Source: an uncultured Sulfitobacter sp. (lineage in GTDB: Bacteria; Pseudomonadota; Alphaproteobacteria; Rhodobacterales; Rhodobacteraceae). Taken from it: a stretch of 64,000 nt of DNA. Every line of letters starts with the position of its first letter. Position 1 is the first letter of the stretch. The stretch covers positions 434,001 to 498,000 of the forward strand of contig CANLOQ010000002.1 in assembly GCA_947492925.1 (NCBI GenBank), given 5' to 3'. Positions 17,056-25,005 of the stretch are shown piece by piece. The translations under genes were made by a program, and so were the position numbers. The notes beneath the pieces were generated by a model that saw only the letters and a list, made by a program, of their open reading frames with translations, was not told the DNA's origin and ran no database searches.

Positions 17056-17712
17056 GTGTCTGATCCGGCCATCGCGGACTATCCGTCGCCCAACTTCAGC
17101 GCGCGGCGCGATGGTTTGCTGCCCCGGCTGGTTGTGATCCACTATACTGCCATGCAATCGGCACAGGCCGCCTGCGCGCGGTTGTGCGATCCCGAGGCCG
17201 AGGTGTCGGCGCATTACCTGATCGGGGGGGATGGCAGTATCGCGCGCCTTGTGCCCGAAGAGATGCGGGCGTGGCATGCGGGTGTGGGCACGTGGCACGG
17301 TCAGGACGATATCAATTCGCGCTCTATCGGAATTGAACTGGACAACCGCGGTACGCATCCCTTTTCGAACCTTCAGATGACATCACTTGAGACACTCTTG
17401 CACGGCATCATGCGCCGTTGGGATATTCCGCCATCGGGTGTGATTGGCCATTCTGACATGGCCCCAGGGCGCAAGGTTGATCCGGGTCCGCGCTTTGACT
17501 GGGCGCGGTTGATGCGGCAAGGGCTTGCCGCCACTCTTGGCGCATCTGTCCCCTCACAAGTCACCGAGGAGGCGTTCCGCGAGGCCGCATGCGCAGCTGG
17601 ATACCCGCCGGACATTCCGCTTGAGACGCTGCTTAGCGCAGTGAGACTGCGCTGCGCCCCTTGGAAAGAAGGCCCCCTTGACCGGGATGACTTTAGACTG
17701 CCTTTGGGCTGA
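17056..17712 (+). CDS. N-acetylmuramoyl-L-alanine amidase (amidase_2/AmpD-like)
   Basis: Zinc amidase cleaving MurNAc-L-Ala bonds in peptidoglycan or anhydro-muropeptides. In 218 residues it has VIHYTAMQ with zinc ligand H29, SAHYLIGGDG, and GHSDMAPGRKVDPGP near the C-terminal end of the domain. There is no signal peptide after the GTG start, so it resembles cytoplasmic AmpD/AmiD-type recycling enzymes, with a C-terminal peptidoglycan-binding-like tail (residues 165-218). It starts 3 nt after the lipoprotein stop, indicating an operon. Confidence 0.9.
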   Translation: MSDPAIADYPSPNFSARRDGLLPRLVVIHYTAMQSAQAACARLCDPEAEVSAHYLIGGDGSIARLVPEEMRAWHAGVGTWHGQDDINSRSIGIELDNRGTHPFSNLQMTSLETLLHGIMRRWDIPPSGVIGHSDMAPGRKVDPGPRFDWARLMRQGLAATLGASVPSQVTEEAFREAACAAGYPPDIPLETLLSAVRLRCAPWKEGPLDRDDFRLPLG

Positions 17713-17767
17713 CGCACGACATTCCGATCTTTTTGGCCATATGGTCGGCGGCGGCGTGGCTGCCCCA

Positions 17768-17796
17768 TTGACGACCGCAGCGATGGCGCGCTAGGT
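17768..17796 (+). promoter_or_regulatory. Predicted promoter of rnpB
   Basis: TTGACG at 17768-17773 and CTAGGT at 17791-17796 are separated by 17 nt. The first paired base of the RNase P RNA is at 17804, exactly where a transcript start 7-8 nt past the -10 box would fall. Inferred from position and match to a housekeeping sigma promoter. Confidence 0.55.
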
Positions 17797-17803
17797 CGCT
17801 GGA

Positions 17804-18209
17804 CGCGCGGAAGACCGGATGGCCGCTTTGTGACACGAGCGATCGTGCATGGGGAGGAAAGTCCGGACTCCCAAAAGCAACGGTGCCGGGTAACACCCGG
17901 GCGGGGTAACCCGACGGACAGCGCCACAGAAATGAAACCGCTTTGGGTCATACCAGAGTAAGGGTGAAACGGTGGGGTAAGAGCCCACCGCAGGGCTGGT
18001 AACAGTCGTGGCACGGCAAGCCCCACCGGGAGCAATGCCAAATAGGGACCGCGTGTCATCTGGCCTTCGGGCCATGACGGGGCCGCTTTTGCCCCAGCAG
18101 GTCCGGGTTGGCAGCTGTAGCCGCATCGGCAACGGTGCGGTCAGAGGAATGGTCATCGAACCGGGGGCAACCCCGGGGAACAGAATCCGGCTTACAAGTC
18201 TTCCGCGCG
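17804..18209 (+). ncRNA. rnpB: RNase P RNA (bacterial class A)
   Basis: Catalytic RNA that matures tRNA 5' ends. The 5' strand CGCGCGGAAGAC (17804-17815) pairs perfectly with GTCTTCCGCGCG (18198-18209), closing helix P1 and defining both ends at about 406 nt. Universally conserved blocks are present: GAGGAAAGTCCGGACTC (from 17854), ACAGAAA (about 17927), AGGGTGAAACGGTGGGGTAAGAGC (as two parts from 17961) and ACAGAATCCGGCTTAC near 18180. It is flanked by the amidase gene and rpmG. Confidence 0.96.
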
Positions 18210-18223
18210 GTTTGACCCCAGCG

Positions 18224-18266
18224 CCATTTTCCGGGCAGAAAATGGGTCGGAAAATTGCAATTTTCC
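18224..18266. terminator. Tandem hairpins downstream of rnpB
   Basis: Two adjacent perfect inverted repeats. The first is CCATTTTC-(6 nt)-GAAAATGG at 18224-18245. The second is an 18-bp uninterrupted palindrome, GGAAAATTGCAATTTTCC, at 18249-18266. They begin 15 nt after the rnpB 3' end, so termination or 3' processing of rnpB is the simplest role. The palindrome could instead be a protein-binding site or a dispersed genomic repeat. Confidence 0.5.
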
Positions 18267-18348
18267 GGTGCGTGCACGGATTGACGTAGCGTGCTGGGGC
18301 AGGGCCGCACTGGCAGCAAAGGTTGCGCCGCGAACCCGCCTTTTGCTG

Positions 18349-18376
18349 TTGACTCGCGCCCTCAATCCAGTAGAAG
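18349..18376 (+). promoter_or_regulatory. Predicted rpmG promoter
   Basis: TTGACT (18349-18354) and TAGAAG (18371-18376) with a 16-nt spacer, giving a leader of about 55 nt before rpmG. Based on resemblance to a sigma-70-type promoter only. Confidence 0.4.
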
Positions 18377-18436
18377 CCAAAACTCAGAATTCACGCACCC
18401 GGCGCCCAGCGCGGTGGTGCAGCAGGAGAAGATGAC

Positions 18437-18604
18437 ATGGCAAAGCCAACCACGATCAAGATCCGTCTGAACTCGTCCGCGGGCACAGGCCACTTCTACG
18501 TCACCAAAAAGAACGCGCGCACCATGACCGAAAAGATGGTCATCAAGAAATACGACCCCGTTGCGCGCAAGCACGTTGAGTACAAGGAAGGCAAGATCAA
18601 GTAA
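18437..18604 (+). CDS. rpmG: 50S ribosomal protein L33
   Basis: Ribosomal large-subunit protein of 55 residues. It starts [20 protein letters not shown] and continues with the diagnostic [11 protein letters not shown]...[18 protein letters not shown]. It is the cysteine-free alphaproteobacterial form rather than the zinc-binding CxxC form. The ATG follows an AGGAGAAG ribosome binding site, and a strong intrinsic terminator lies 26 nt past the stop, so it is monocistronic. Confidence 0.97.
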   Translation: MAKPTTIKIRLNSSAGTGHFYVTKKNARTMTEKMVIKKYDPVARKHVEYKEGKIK

Positions 18605-18630
18605 GATCTGCCTGAACTGAGACTGGCAAG

Positions 18631-18654
18631 GCCGCGCATCCTGCGCGGCTTTTT
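18631..18654 (+). terminator. Intrinsic terminator of rpmG
   Basis: GCCGCGCA-TCC-TGCGCGGC stem-loop (18631-18649) followed directly by TTTTT. It lies between rpmG and the acetyltransferase gene. Confidence 0.88.
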
Positions 18655-18672
18655 GCGTTCTGGGAGCGTGTT

Positions 18673-19182
18673 ATGGACCCCTTGATCATCAGACCGGGAC
18701 GGACCGAAGATATCGGGCCGCTCGACGTCTTGCTCGCCCGCAGCTATCCAAAGCTGTTGGCAGGCGACTACCCGGCGGACTTTCTGGCAGCGGCGCTGCC
18801 AAAGATTACTTATGCGCAGCCTGCGCTTGTCACTTGCGGGACCTATTTTGTTGCCCTGCAGGGCGCAAAGCTTGTGGGGGCAGGTGGCTGGACCCGGCAA
18901 ACACCGGGAAAGGATGCAACGGTCCTGTCTGACATCGGACACATCAGGCATTTTGCGACCGATGTGGGGGTCGTGCGCCGCGGCGTCGGTTCGGCCCTTA
19001 TGGCAGAGGTCTTGAGCACAGCAACGCAGGCCGGGATCAAGCATCTGGAATGTTATTCCACGCGCACTGCGGTGCCGTTCTACGCCCGTTGCGGGTTTGG
19101 GGTGGTGGCGGAGATTGATGTTCCGCTGGAAGCGGGCGTGCAGTTCCCCGCCGTGCGCATGACCCGGCAGCTGGACCCATGA
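18673..19182 (+). CDS. GNAT-family N-acetyltransferase
   Basis: Acetyl-CoA-dependent acetyltransferase of 169 residues; acceptor unknown. The GNAT core is visible: VGAGGWTR (beta-4), HIRHFATDVGVVRRGVGSALM with the Q/RxxGxG/A acetyl-CoA-binding loop (VVRRGVGSALM, about residues 98-108), and the FYARCGF motif of the C-terminal strand. Its end overlaps the start of the following P-loop gene by 4 nt, so the two are co-translated. Confidence 0.88.
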   Translation: MDPLIIRPGRTEDIGPLDVLLARSYPKLLAGDYPADFLAAALPKITYAQPALVTCGTYFVALQGAKLVGAGGWTRQTPGKDATVLSDIGHIRHFATDVGVVRRGVGSALMAEVLSTATQAGIKHLECYSTRTAVPFYARCGFGVVAEIDVPLEAGVQFPAVRMTRQLDP

Positions 19183-19706
19183 AGCGGGTGATGATCGTCG
19201 GCGGGCCGGGGTCTGGCAAATCCACGCTTGCGCGCGCATTGGGCGCGCGGACGGGGCTGCCTGTGTACCACATGGACCTGCTGCACTGGAAAGAGAACTG
19301 GGAAGAACGGCCCGGCCCCGAAAAGATCCCGATGGCGCGGGCGATTGAGGCAAAGGAGAACTGGATTTTCGAGGGCGGCATATCGTCGACCTATCAAAAC
19401 CGCCTCAGCCGCGCGGATATGCTGATCTGGCTCGACTTGCCGGTCTGGCTGCGTCTTTGGCGGGTGACCAAACGGTTGTTCCGGTATCTGGGGCGAAATC
19501 GGCCCGATTTACCACGGGGCTGCACGGAACGTCTGCACCCGGAGACACTCAGGTTCTACAAATTCATCTGGGCATACCGCCATATTCAGCGAGACAAGAT
19601 TGCGCGGCTTTTGGCAGCTTACGATGGATCTGCGCGGATTGTTCATTTGAAAAGACCCCGCGAGGTGTCTGCTTTCCTTTCCTCCATGCCGGCCAATGCC
19701 CAGTGA
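19179..19706 (+). CDS. P-loop adenylate-kinase-like protein (FlaR/topology-modulation type)
   Basis: Small NTPase of 175 residues with Walker A GGPGSGKST (about residues 8-16), the GLPVYHMDLLHWKENW segment and WIFEGGISSTY. This pattern is shared by proteins annotated as 'DNA topology modulation protein FlaR' or adenylate-kinase-like. A small-molecule or nucleotide kinase activity is probable; the DNA-topology label is not supported by sequence. A bidirectional terminator follows the gene. Confidence 0.82.
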   Translation: MKRVMIVGGPGSGKSTLARALGARTGLPVYHMDLLHWKENWEERPGPEKIPMARAIEAKENWIFEGGISSTYQNRLSRADMLIWLDLPVWLRLWRVTKRLFRYLGRNRPDLPRGCTERLHPETLRFYKFIWAYRHIQRDKIARLLAAYDGSARIVHLKRPREVSAFLSSMPANAQ

Positions 19707-19728
19707 TGTGTGCCAGTATGCCAAGAAA

Positions 19729-19759
19729 AAGCCCGCCAAAGCGATTGCTGGGCGGGCTT
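19729..19759. terminator. Bidirectional terminator
   Basis: Arms AAGCCCGCC (19729-19737) and GGCGGGCTT (19751-19759) are exact complements with a 13-nt loop. On the minus strand the stem is followed directly by a T-rich run, fitting termination of the Bax-inhibitor gene. On the plus strand a looser T-run follows for the P-loop gene. Confidence 0.85.
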
Positions 19760-19784
19760 CACTTTTTGGGCGTTTAGGCCCGTG

Positions 19785-20561
19785 TTATTCGCGCTGGCCG
19801 AAGAGCTGAAGCAGCATCATGAACATGTTGATGAAGTTCAGATACAGGCTCAGTGCGCCCATGATGGCCGCTTTGCCCAGCCATTCTGTGTCGCCGTGCG
19901 CGGCGTGCGCCACATACTCGGACTTGATGCGCTGCGTGTCATAGGCTGTCAGACCCGCAAAGATCAGAACACCGATGGACGAGATGGCGAACATCAGCGC
20001 GCCGGATTGCAGGAAGATGTTCACAATCGACGCCACGATCAGACCGATCACACCCATGATGAGGAAGCTACCCCAGCCTGAGATGTCTTTCTTGGTCGTG
20101 TAGCCCCAGAGGGACAGACCGGCAAAAGCAATCGACGTGATCAGGAAGATCTGTGCGATAGAATAGCCGGTGAAGACCAGAAAGATCGAGCTGATGGAAA
20201 TACCCATCACTGCAGCGAAAAGATAGAAGACAGTCTGTGCTGTCGCAGCGGACATGCGGTTGATCGCGGCACCGAAGCCGAAAACAAAGATCAGCGGTGC
20301 AAACATCACGACCCACTTAAGCGGGGACGCATAGAGGGCATAACCGATGCTTGTCAGGTACTTGTCCGGCCCAAGTTGGGCGGCAGCGGCGGATGGATCG
20401 CTTGTTACCGACAGGCCGGAAATGGCCCAGGCGGCGGCAAAAGTGATCAGCATACCCACGGACATTGTGCCGTAGACCTTATTCATATGGGCGCGCAGGC
20501 CCGCATCGATATCGGCGGCGCGGGCTCCGGCTGCGGTCCGGATTGTATTCACGTCAGCCAT
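19785..20561 (-). CDS. Bax inhibitor-1/YccA family membrane protein
   Basis: Inner-membrane protein of 258 residues with seven hydrophobic helices and a short soluble N-terminus (about 25 residues). The BI-1 signatures are present: HMNKVYGTMSVGMLITF at the first helix, the central FTGYSIAQIFLITS, and AYDTQRIKSEY before the last helix. In other bacteria YccA modulates FtsH proteolysis, and BsYetJ-type members leak calcium; the role here is not determined. Single gene with its own terminator. Confidence 0.93.
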   Translation of the reverse strand: MADVNTIRTAAGARAADIDAGLRAHMNKVYGTMSVGMLITFAAAWAISGLSVTSDPSAAAAQLGPDKYLTSIGYALYASPLKWVVMFAPLIFVFGFGAAINRMSAATAQTVFYLFAAVMGISISSIFLVFTGYSIAQIFLITSIAFAGLSLWGYTTKKDISGWGSFLIMGVIGLIVASIVNIFLQSGALMFAISSIGVLIFAGLTAYDTQRIKSEYVAHAAHGDTEWLGKAAIMGALSLYLNFINMFMMLLQLFGQRE

Positions 20562-20686
20562 TCATGACCTCCATTGGCTAAAAGACGGGATGCATCACAC
20601 ACGTGTGACACCCTCAGCACAGAATATCGGGGCTGACGCCGTTCTTTTCAAGACGGAACCTGCGGCGGGATGCCGCATATTTCCCT

Positions 20687-20908
20687 TTATTTGAGCCAAT
20701 GTCCCGGCACATCCCAGACGGGCTTTGCGGCTTCGCTTGCGGCGGCACGTTCGGAAATGCCGATGTCTTCCAGCAGATGAGGGGCAAGCGCGGCCAGCTG
20801 CCGACGGCTGCGCCGGGCATTGAGGGCCGCGAACACTTGCTGTGCGAGGGCAGGACGGGAGAGAGAAGCGGTGCGGCGCAGGGTGGGGATGAGGCTGATG
20901 GCGGACAC
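20687..20908 (-). CDS. DUF1127 small protein
   Basis: Protein of 73 residues whose C-terminal half has the DUF1127 arginine-rich helix (ARRSRRQLAALAPHLLEDIGIS). DUF1127 proteins in alphaproteobacteria bind RNA or regulate stress and phosphate/carbon responses. I chose a GTG start because AGAAGGA lies 7 nt upstream; an upstream in-frame ATG (20950) lacks a good site. It is divergent from a LysR gene, a recurring Roseobacter arrangement that suggests LysR control of this gene. Confidence 0.82.
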   Translation of the reverse strand: MSAISLIPTLRRTASLSRPALAQQVFAALNARRSRRQLAALAPHLLEDIGISERAAASEAAKPVWDVPGHWLK

Positions 20909-21030
20909 GGTGTGATCCTTCTGGTTTTGTGATGTAAAACTGGTTTGCATTTTGATGCTTGATATATCGGTGATCTTTGAGAATAATGAAAACGAATGTT
21001 TATGATGTCTTCGATCACAGGAGTTGATAT

Positions 21031-21906
21031 ATGCGAAATTTGGACCTGACGACCTTGCGATCTTTTGTGGCGGTTGCTGATTCTGGTGGCGTGACACGGG
21101 CCGCCGGGTTCCTGCATTTGACACAATCGGCGGTCTCTATGCAGTTGAAGCGGCTGGAGGACATGCTGGGCCTGTCGCTTCTGGACCGCAGCGGGCGGAC
21201 CATTGCATTAACGGCATCGGGCGAGCAGTTGCTGGCCTATGCGCGCCGCATGGTTGCCTTGAATGACGAGGTGATTTCGCGGCTGACGCATCAGGCGTTT
21301 GAAGGGGAGATCACGCTGGGTGTGCCCCATGATGTGGTCTATCCTGCTGTGCCGCAGGTGCTCAAACAATTTCACGCGGCATACCCCCGTGTGAAGGTGC
21401 GTCTGGAGGCGTCTTATACCAGAACGCTGAAGGAACAGTTTGCCAAAGGGGACTGTGATCTGATCGTGACAACCGAAGCAGGGCTGGACCAAGGCGGCGA
21501 AACGCTGAGCACAAAGCCGCTGGTCTGGGTGGGCGCGCCGGGCGGTGCGGCATGGCGTCAGCGGCCGCTGCAACTGGCGTTTTGCCGGTTCTGTGTATTT
21601 CGCGGGCATATTGTGTCGGCGCTTGATGCCCGCGATATCCCCTGGGAGATGGGGGTCGACACCGAAAGTGACCGCGCCATCGAAGCGGCGGTCAGCGCCG
21701 ATCTTGCGGTGCACGCAATGATCGAGGGAACACTGCCGCCCTATCTGGAAGAGATTGATCACGGTGGTGCCTTGCCGGACCTGCCAGTGCAGCACATCAA
21801 TATGTACGGAGCCACGGGCAGCGGTGACGAGGTGCGCGATGCATTGGAAACGCTTTTGCGGCGTGCATTTGCGGGTCCGGCGGTGCAGAAGCTGCGCGCG
21901 ATCTAG
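21031..21906 (+). CDS. LysR-family transcriptional regulator
   Basis: Activator/repressor of 291 residues. The N-terminal winged HTH (residues 3-62, TLRSFVAVADSGGVTRAAGFLHLTQ...) is followed by a periplasmic-binding-like effector domain. It is divergent from the DUF1127 gene over 122 AT-rich bases, the usual LysR geometry for controlling the divergent target. An AGGAG site precedes the ATG. Effector unknown. Confidence 0.93.
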   Translation: MRNLDLTTLRSFVAVADSGGVTRAAGFLHLTQSAVSMQLKRLEDMLGLSLLDRSGRTIALTASGEQLLAYARRMVALNDEVISRLTHQAFEGEITLGVPHDVVYPAVPQVLKQFHAAYPRVKVRLEASYTRTLKEQFAKGDCDLIVTTEAGLDQGGETLSTKPLVWVGAPGGAAWRQRPLQLAFCRFCVFRGHIVSALDARDIPWEMGVDTESDRAIEAAVSADLAVHAMIEGTLPPYLEEIDHGGALPDLPVQHINMYGATGSGDEVRDALETLLRRAFAGPAVQKLRAI

Positions 21907-22330
21907 AAGGTTGGACCGTTATGCATGCGTGTTGCTGGCGGTATCAGCGGGAAATAGCCGATACTTTTCTGTCCTGCGACATGCTGGCTTTGGCTTGGGT
22001 GAGACACGCCCGTCTTCAGAGATGATAGCATCAAGGGTTCTACCTTGAGATGCATTATATCCAATTGAATCAACGCCTGCGTGGGGTACGCAGGGCTTGA
22101 CGCGATGCAGAACCCGGCCCGCTGCGTGTAAGTCTGACGCGGTGGCGAAATTTTGTGCAAGGGGGAATTTTGAGAAAATTCTGTCTGCCTTGAATTGTAA
22201 TGCCGATTTGATTTGCTCATTCCACGTGTGACTGTAAACTAAGGGGAGTAATCGGTTGTCAGGCAAACCGCCCAGCGGGGCGTGCCTGTTTTTTGTGCAA
22301 GGCAGTCGGAATAGACAAGGAAGAGTAACG
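21907..22330. other. 424-nt non-coding gap with structured elements
   Basis: No credible coding frame. It holds a CCTGCGT-(5)-ACGCAGG hairpin (22076-22094), a GAATTTT-GAG-AAAATTC hairpin (22165-22181), a promoter-like TTGCTC-N16-TAAACT (22213-22240) and a strong intrinsic terminator (annotated separately) just before the XRE gene. The segment at 22070-22089 shares 18 of 20 bases with 1229-1248. An unannotated small RNA or a regulated leader is possible. Confidence 0.5.
22260..22294 (+). terminator. Intrinsic terminator in the leader of the XRE gene
   Basis: Outer stem CAGGCA/TGCCTG (22260-22265, 22283-22288), inner stem CGCCC/GGGCG (22269-22273, 22278-22282), then six T residues (22289-22294). 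It points towards the XRE gene, whose ATG is 37 nt further on. No annotated gene ends nearby on this strand (LysR ends 350 nt upstream). Confidence 0.82.
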
Positions 22331-22705
22331 ATGGCGCATAAGGTTGATGTATATGTAGGACAGCGGATCCGGCAACGGCGCTGGTTGACCGGCATGACGC
22401 AACAGCGGCTGGCCGAACTGGTCGGGATCAAGTTTCAGCAAATCCAGAAGTACGAGACCGGCGCAAACCGTGTCAGTGCCTCGCGGCTTTGGGACATTGC
22501 GGATGCGCTTGGGGTGACGGTTGCCTTTTTCTTTGAGGGTTTGAAATCCGAAGAGGAAAACACAACCGAAAGCACAGAGAACGTCCCCGTCGATGTGATG
22601 GGCGACAAGGAAGCAATGGATCTGATCCGATCCTATTATTCGATTCCCGAAGATCAGCGGCGGCGCCTGTTTGAACTGGCGCGCGTGCTGAGTGATGTTG
22701 CATGA
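22331..22705 (+). CDS. XRE-family (Cro/CI HTH) transcriptional regulator
   Basis: DNA-binding protein of 124 residues with an N-terminal HTH_3 domain (residues 9-63, VGQRIRQRRWLTGMTQQRLAELVG, then FQQIQKYETGANRVSASRLW) and a short acidic, helical C-terminus. This single-HTH form is conserved widely in Rhodobacterales. GGAAGAG precedes the ATG. A strong terminator in its leader suggests conditional transcription. Confidence 0.9.
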   Translation: MAHKVDVYVGQRIRQRRWLTGMTQQRLAELVGIKFQQIQKYETGANRVSASRLWDIADALGVTVAFFFEGLKSEEENTTESTENVPVDVMGDKEAMDLIRSYYSIPEDQRRRLFELARVLSDVA

Positions 22706-22744
22706 CCTGACGGGCATCGTCCCTTGCGGACGGGCCATGTACGG

Positions 22745-23542
22745 ATGACATCCCCTTTTTTCACACCAGACCTGCGCCGTGTGGCGCATCTTTTGGCTGA
22801 TGCGGCCCGGGCGGTGATTCTGCCGTATTTCCGGGGCAATGCGCTGGGCACGGAGAACAAGCTGGAAGGTGACTACGACCCGGTCACGCTGGCCGATCGC
22901 GCGGCAGAGCGGGCGATGCGCGAGGTTTTGGCGCGAGAACGCCCGCAAGATGCGATTCTGGGTGAGGAATACGGAAGTGCGTCCGGCACATCCGGGCTGA
23001 CCTGGGTGCTTGACCCGATTGACGGGACACGCGGGTTTGTCAGTGGCACACCGACATGGGGCGTGCTGATTGCGCTGTCGGATGGGAATGGGCCGTTCTT
23101 TGGCATCATTGATCAGCCGTATATCGGGGAACGGTTTGAAGGGGCACCGGACGGGGCCATCCTGCACGGACCGATGGGGCAGCGTGCGCTGACAACTCTG
23201 CCCCCCCGCGATCTGGGGGAGGCGATTGTTTTTACCACTTTCCCGGAGGTCGGAGAGCAGACAGACCGCGACGGTTTTCAGGCGGTGGCAGAACGGGCCA
23301 AGCTGACGCGGTACGGGATGGATTGCTATGCCTATGCACTGGTTGCGGCGGGCCAGATTGATCTGGTGATAGAGGCCGGGCTAGCCGCCTATGACATTCA
23401 GGCCCCCATCGCGGTGGTGCAGGCCGCAGGCGGGATCGTGACCGACTGGCGGGGCGGGCCGGTGCATGACGGCGGGCGTGCGTTGGCGGCGGCAAATGCC
23501 GAAATTCACGCACAGGCGCTGGCCATTCTCAAGAATTATTGA
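22745..23542 (+). CDS. hisN: Inositol-monophosphatase-family phosphatase, histidinol-phosphatase-like
   Basis: Mg-dependent, Li-sensitive-fold phosphatase of 265 residues. The IMPase signatures are present: DPVTLADRAAE (D51), LGEEYG (E74/E75), WVLDPIDGTRGF (D90, D93) and AYDIQAPIAVVQAAGG near the C-terminus. Sequence style matches HisN-type histidinol-phosphate phosphatases more than SuhB or CysQ, so a role in histidine synthesis is likely but not proven. The upstream in-frame TTG at 22724 is not needed; ATG at 22745 fits the family start. Confidence 0.82.
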   Translation: MTSPFFTPDLRRVAHLLADAARAVILPYFRGNALGTENKLEGDYDPVTLADRAAERAMREVLARERPQDAILGEEYGSASGTSGLTWVLDPIDGTRGFVSGTPTWGVLIALSDGNGPFFGIIDQPYIGERFEGAPDGAILHGPMGQRALTTLPPRDLGEAIVFTTFPEVGEQTDRDGFQAVAERAKLTRYGMDCYAYALVAAGQIDLVIEAGLAAYDIQAPIAVVQAAGGIVTDWRGGPVHDGGRALAAANAEIHAQALAILKNY

Positions 23543-23579
23543 CCCGGCGCGCCTGCGCTCGGTAACATGCGGCGCGGAT

Positions 23580-23614
23580 GCGTTCGGGTTCTTTCCCGTT
23601 TTCCACCCGAACGC
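23580..23614. promoter_or_regulatory. 10-bp inverted repeat upstream of the 8-oxoguanine deaminase gene
   Basis: GCGTTCGGGT (23580-23589) and ACCCGAACGC (23605-23614) are perfect arms around 15 nt, 51 nt before the deaminase ATG. There is no T-run, so an operator or leader hairpin is more likely than a terminator. Confidence 0.45.
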
Positions 23615-23664
23615 TGATATCAGATGAGATGGGTCTGCCTGCGGGATGCAGGAAAGGGGCTGTG

Positions 23665-25005
23665 ATGTCTGATGTGCTGATCCGAAATGCCGATAGTATT
23701 GTCACGATGGATGACACGCGCCGCGTGTTGCAGGGCGCGGACCTGCGCCTGTCGGGGGGCGTCATTGTTGAGATCGGGCAGGGGCTTGACGGGCCGGGCG
23801 CGGTGGTGGACGCGCGGGGCTGCGTGATCACGCCGGGGTTGGTGAACACCCACCACCATTTGTATCAGTCAATGACCCGCGCGGTGCCCGGCGCGCAGGA
23901 CGCGCTGCTGTTCGGCTGGCTCAAAACGCTTTATCCAATCTGGGCGCGGATGACGCCGGATCATATGTTTGCCTCCGCTCAGGTTGGTTTGGCAGAGCTG
24001 GCGCTGTCGGGCTGCACGCTGAGCACGGATCACCTGTACCTCTATCCCAACGGCACCCGGTTGGAGGATACGATTCATGCCGCGGCGGAGCTGGGCCTGC
24101 GGTTTCACCCCACACGCGGTTCCATGAGCATCGGAGAAAGCGCGGGCGGTCTGCCACCCGACACTTTGGTCGAGGACGAGGCGGCAATTCTGCAAGATTG
24201 CATTCGGCTGGTTGATGCCTTTCACGATGCGGCGGAAGGATCAATGTGCCGCGTGGGGCTGGCCCCCTGTTCGCCCTTTTCGGTCTCGCAGGACCTGATG
24301 CGCGAGACGGCGGCGCTGGCGCGGGACAAGGGGGTGATGATGCACACGCATCTGGCCGAGAACGAAGAGGATATTGCCTATTCCCTTGCGACGTTCGGCT
24401 GCCGGCCCGGTCAATACGCCGAAGAACTGGGCTGGGTGGGCCGCGATGTCTGGCACGCCCACTGCGTCAGGCTGGATACCGCCGAGGTTGATCTGTTTGC
24501 GCGCACGGGAACTGGCGTGGCGCATTGTCCGTGCTCGAACTGTCGTCTTGGATCAGGTGTGGCCCCGGTGCGCGCCATGCGCGATGCGGGCGTCCCCGTC
24601 GGATTGGGCGTTGACGGATCGGCCAGCAACGATGCGGGCAATCTGGTGGCAGAGGCGCGCATGGCGATGCTTTTGCAACGGGTGATGCGGGGGGCGGATG
24701 CGATGTCACCGATGGAAGCGCTTGAGATCGCCACGCGGGGCGGGGCCGACATGCTGGGCCGGGACGATTGTGGACGCCTTGCGGTGGGCAAACGCGCCGA
24801 TGTTGCCGTCTGGGATGTCAGCGGGATTGCGTCAGCGGGATCGTGGGATCCGGCAGCGCTCTTGCTGGCGGGGCCGACATCCGTGCGGGATTTGTTTGTG
24901 GAGGGTCGCCAGATTGTGCGGGACGGGCATGTCACCACGATTGATCTGGCGGCGGTGATTGCGCGGCACAACGCGCTGGCCCGTGGCTTGATGGCCTTAG
25001 GCTAA
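23665..25005 (+). CDS. 8-oxoguanine deaminase (AtzB/TrzN-like amidohydrolase)
   Basis: Amidohydrolase-superfamily enzyme (446 residues) that hydrolyses 8-oxoguanine to urate; also described as a hydroxyatrazine-hydrolase relative. Metal-binding HHHLYQS (residues 63-69), MHTHLAENEED with catalytic Glu, a downstream HAHCVRL and the aspartate of GLGVDGSASND are all visible. The N-terminal start MSDVLIRN was chosen; 29 upstream in-frame codons are not family-like. It converges on guaD, with 9 nt of overlap at the 3' ends, so both halves of a purine-deamination route are adjacent. Confidence 0.88.
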   Translation: MSDVLIRNADSIVTMDDTRRVLQGADLRLSGGVIVEIGQGLDGPGAVVDARGCVITPGLVNTHHHLYQSMTRAVPGAQDALLFGWLKTLYPIWARMTPDHMFASAQVGLAELALSGCTLSTDHLYLYPNGTRLEDTIHAAAELGLRFHPTRGSMSIGESAGGLPPDTLVEDEAAILQDCIRLVDAFHDAAEGSMCRVGLAPCSPFSVSQDLMRETAALARDKGVMMHTHLAENEEDIAYSLATFGCRPGQYAEELGWVGRDVWHAHCVRLDTAEVDLFARTGTGVAHCPCSNCRLGSGVAPVRAMRDAGVPVGLGVDGSASNDAGNLVAEARMAMLLQRVMRGADAMSPMEALEIATRGGADMLGRDDCGRLAVGKRADVAVWDVSGIASAGSWDPAALLLAGPTSVRDLFVEGRQIVRDGHVTTIDLAAVIARHNALARGLMALG

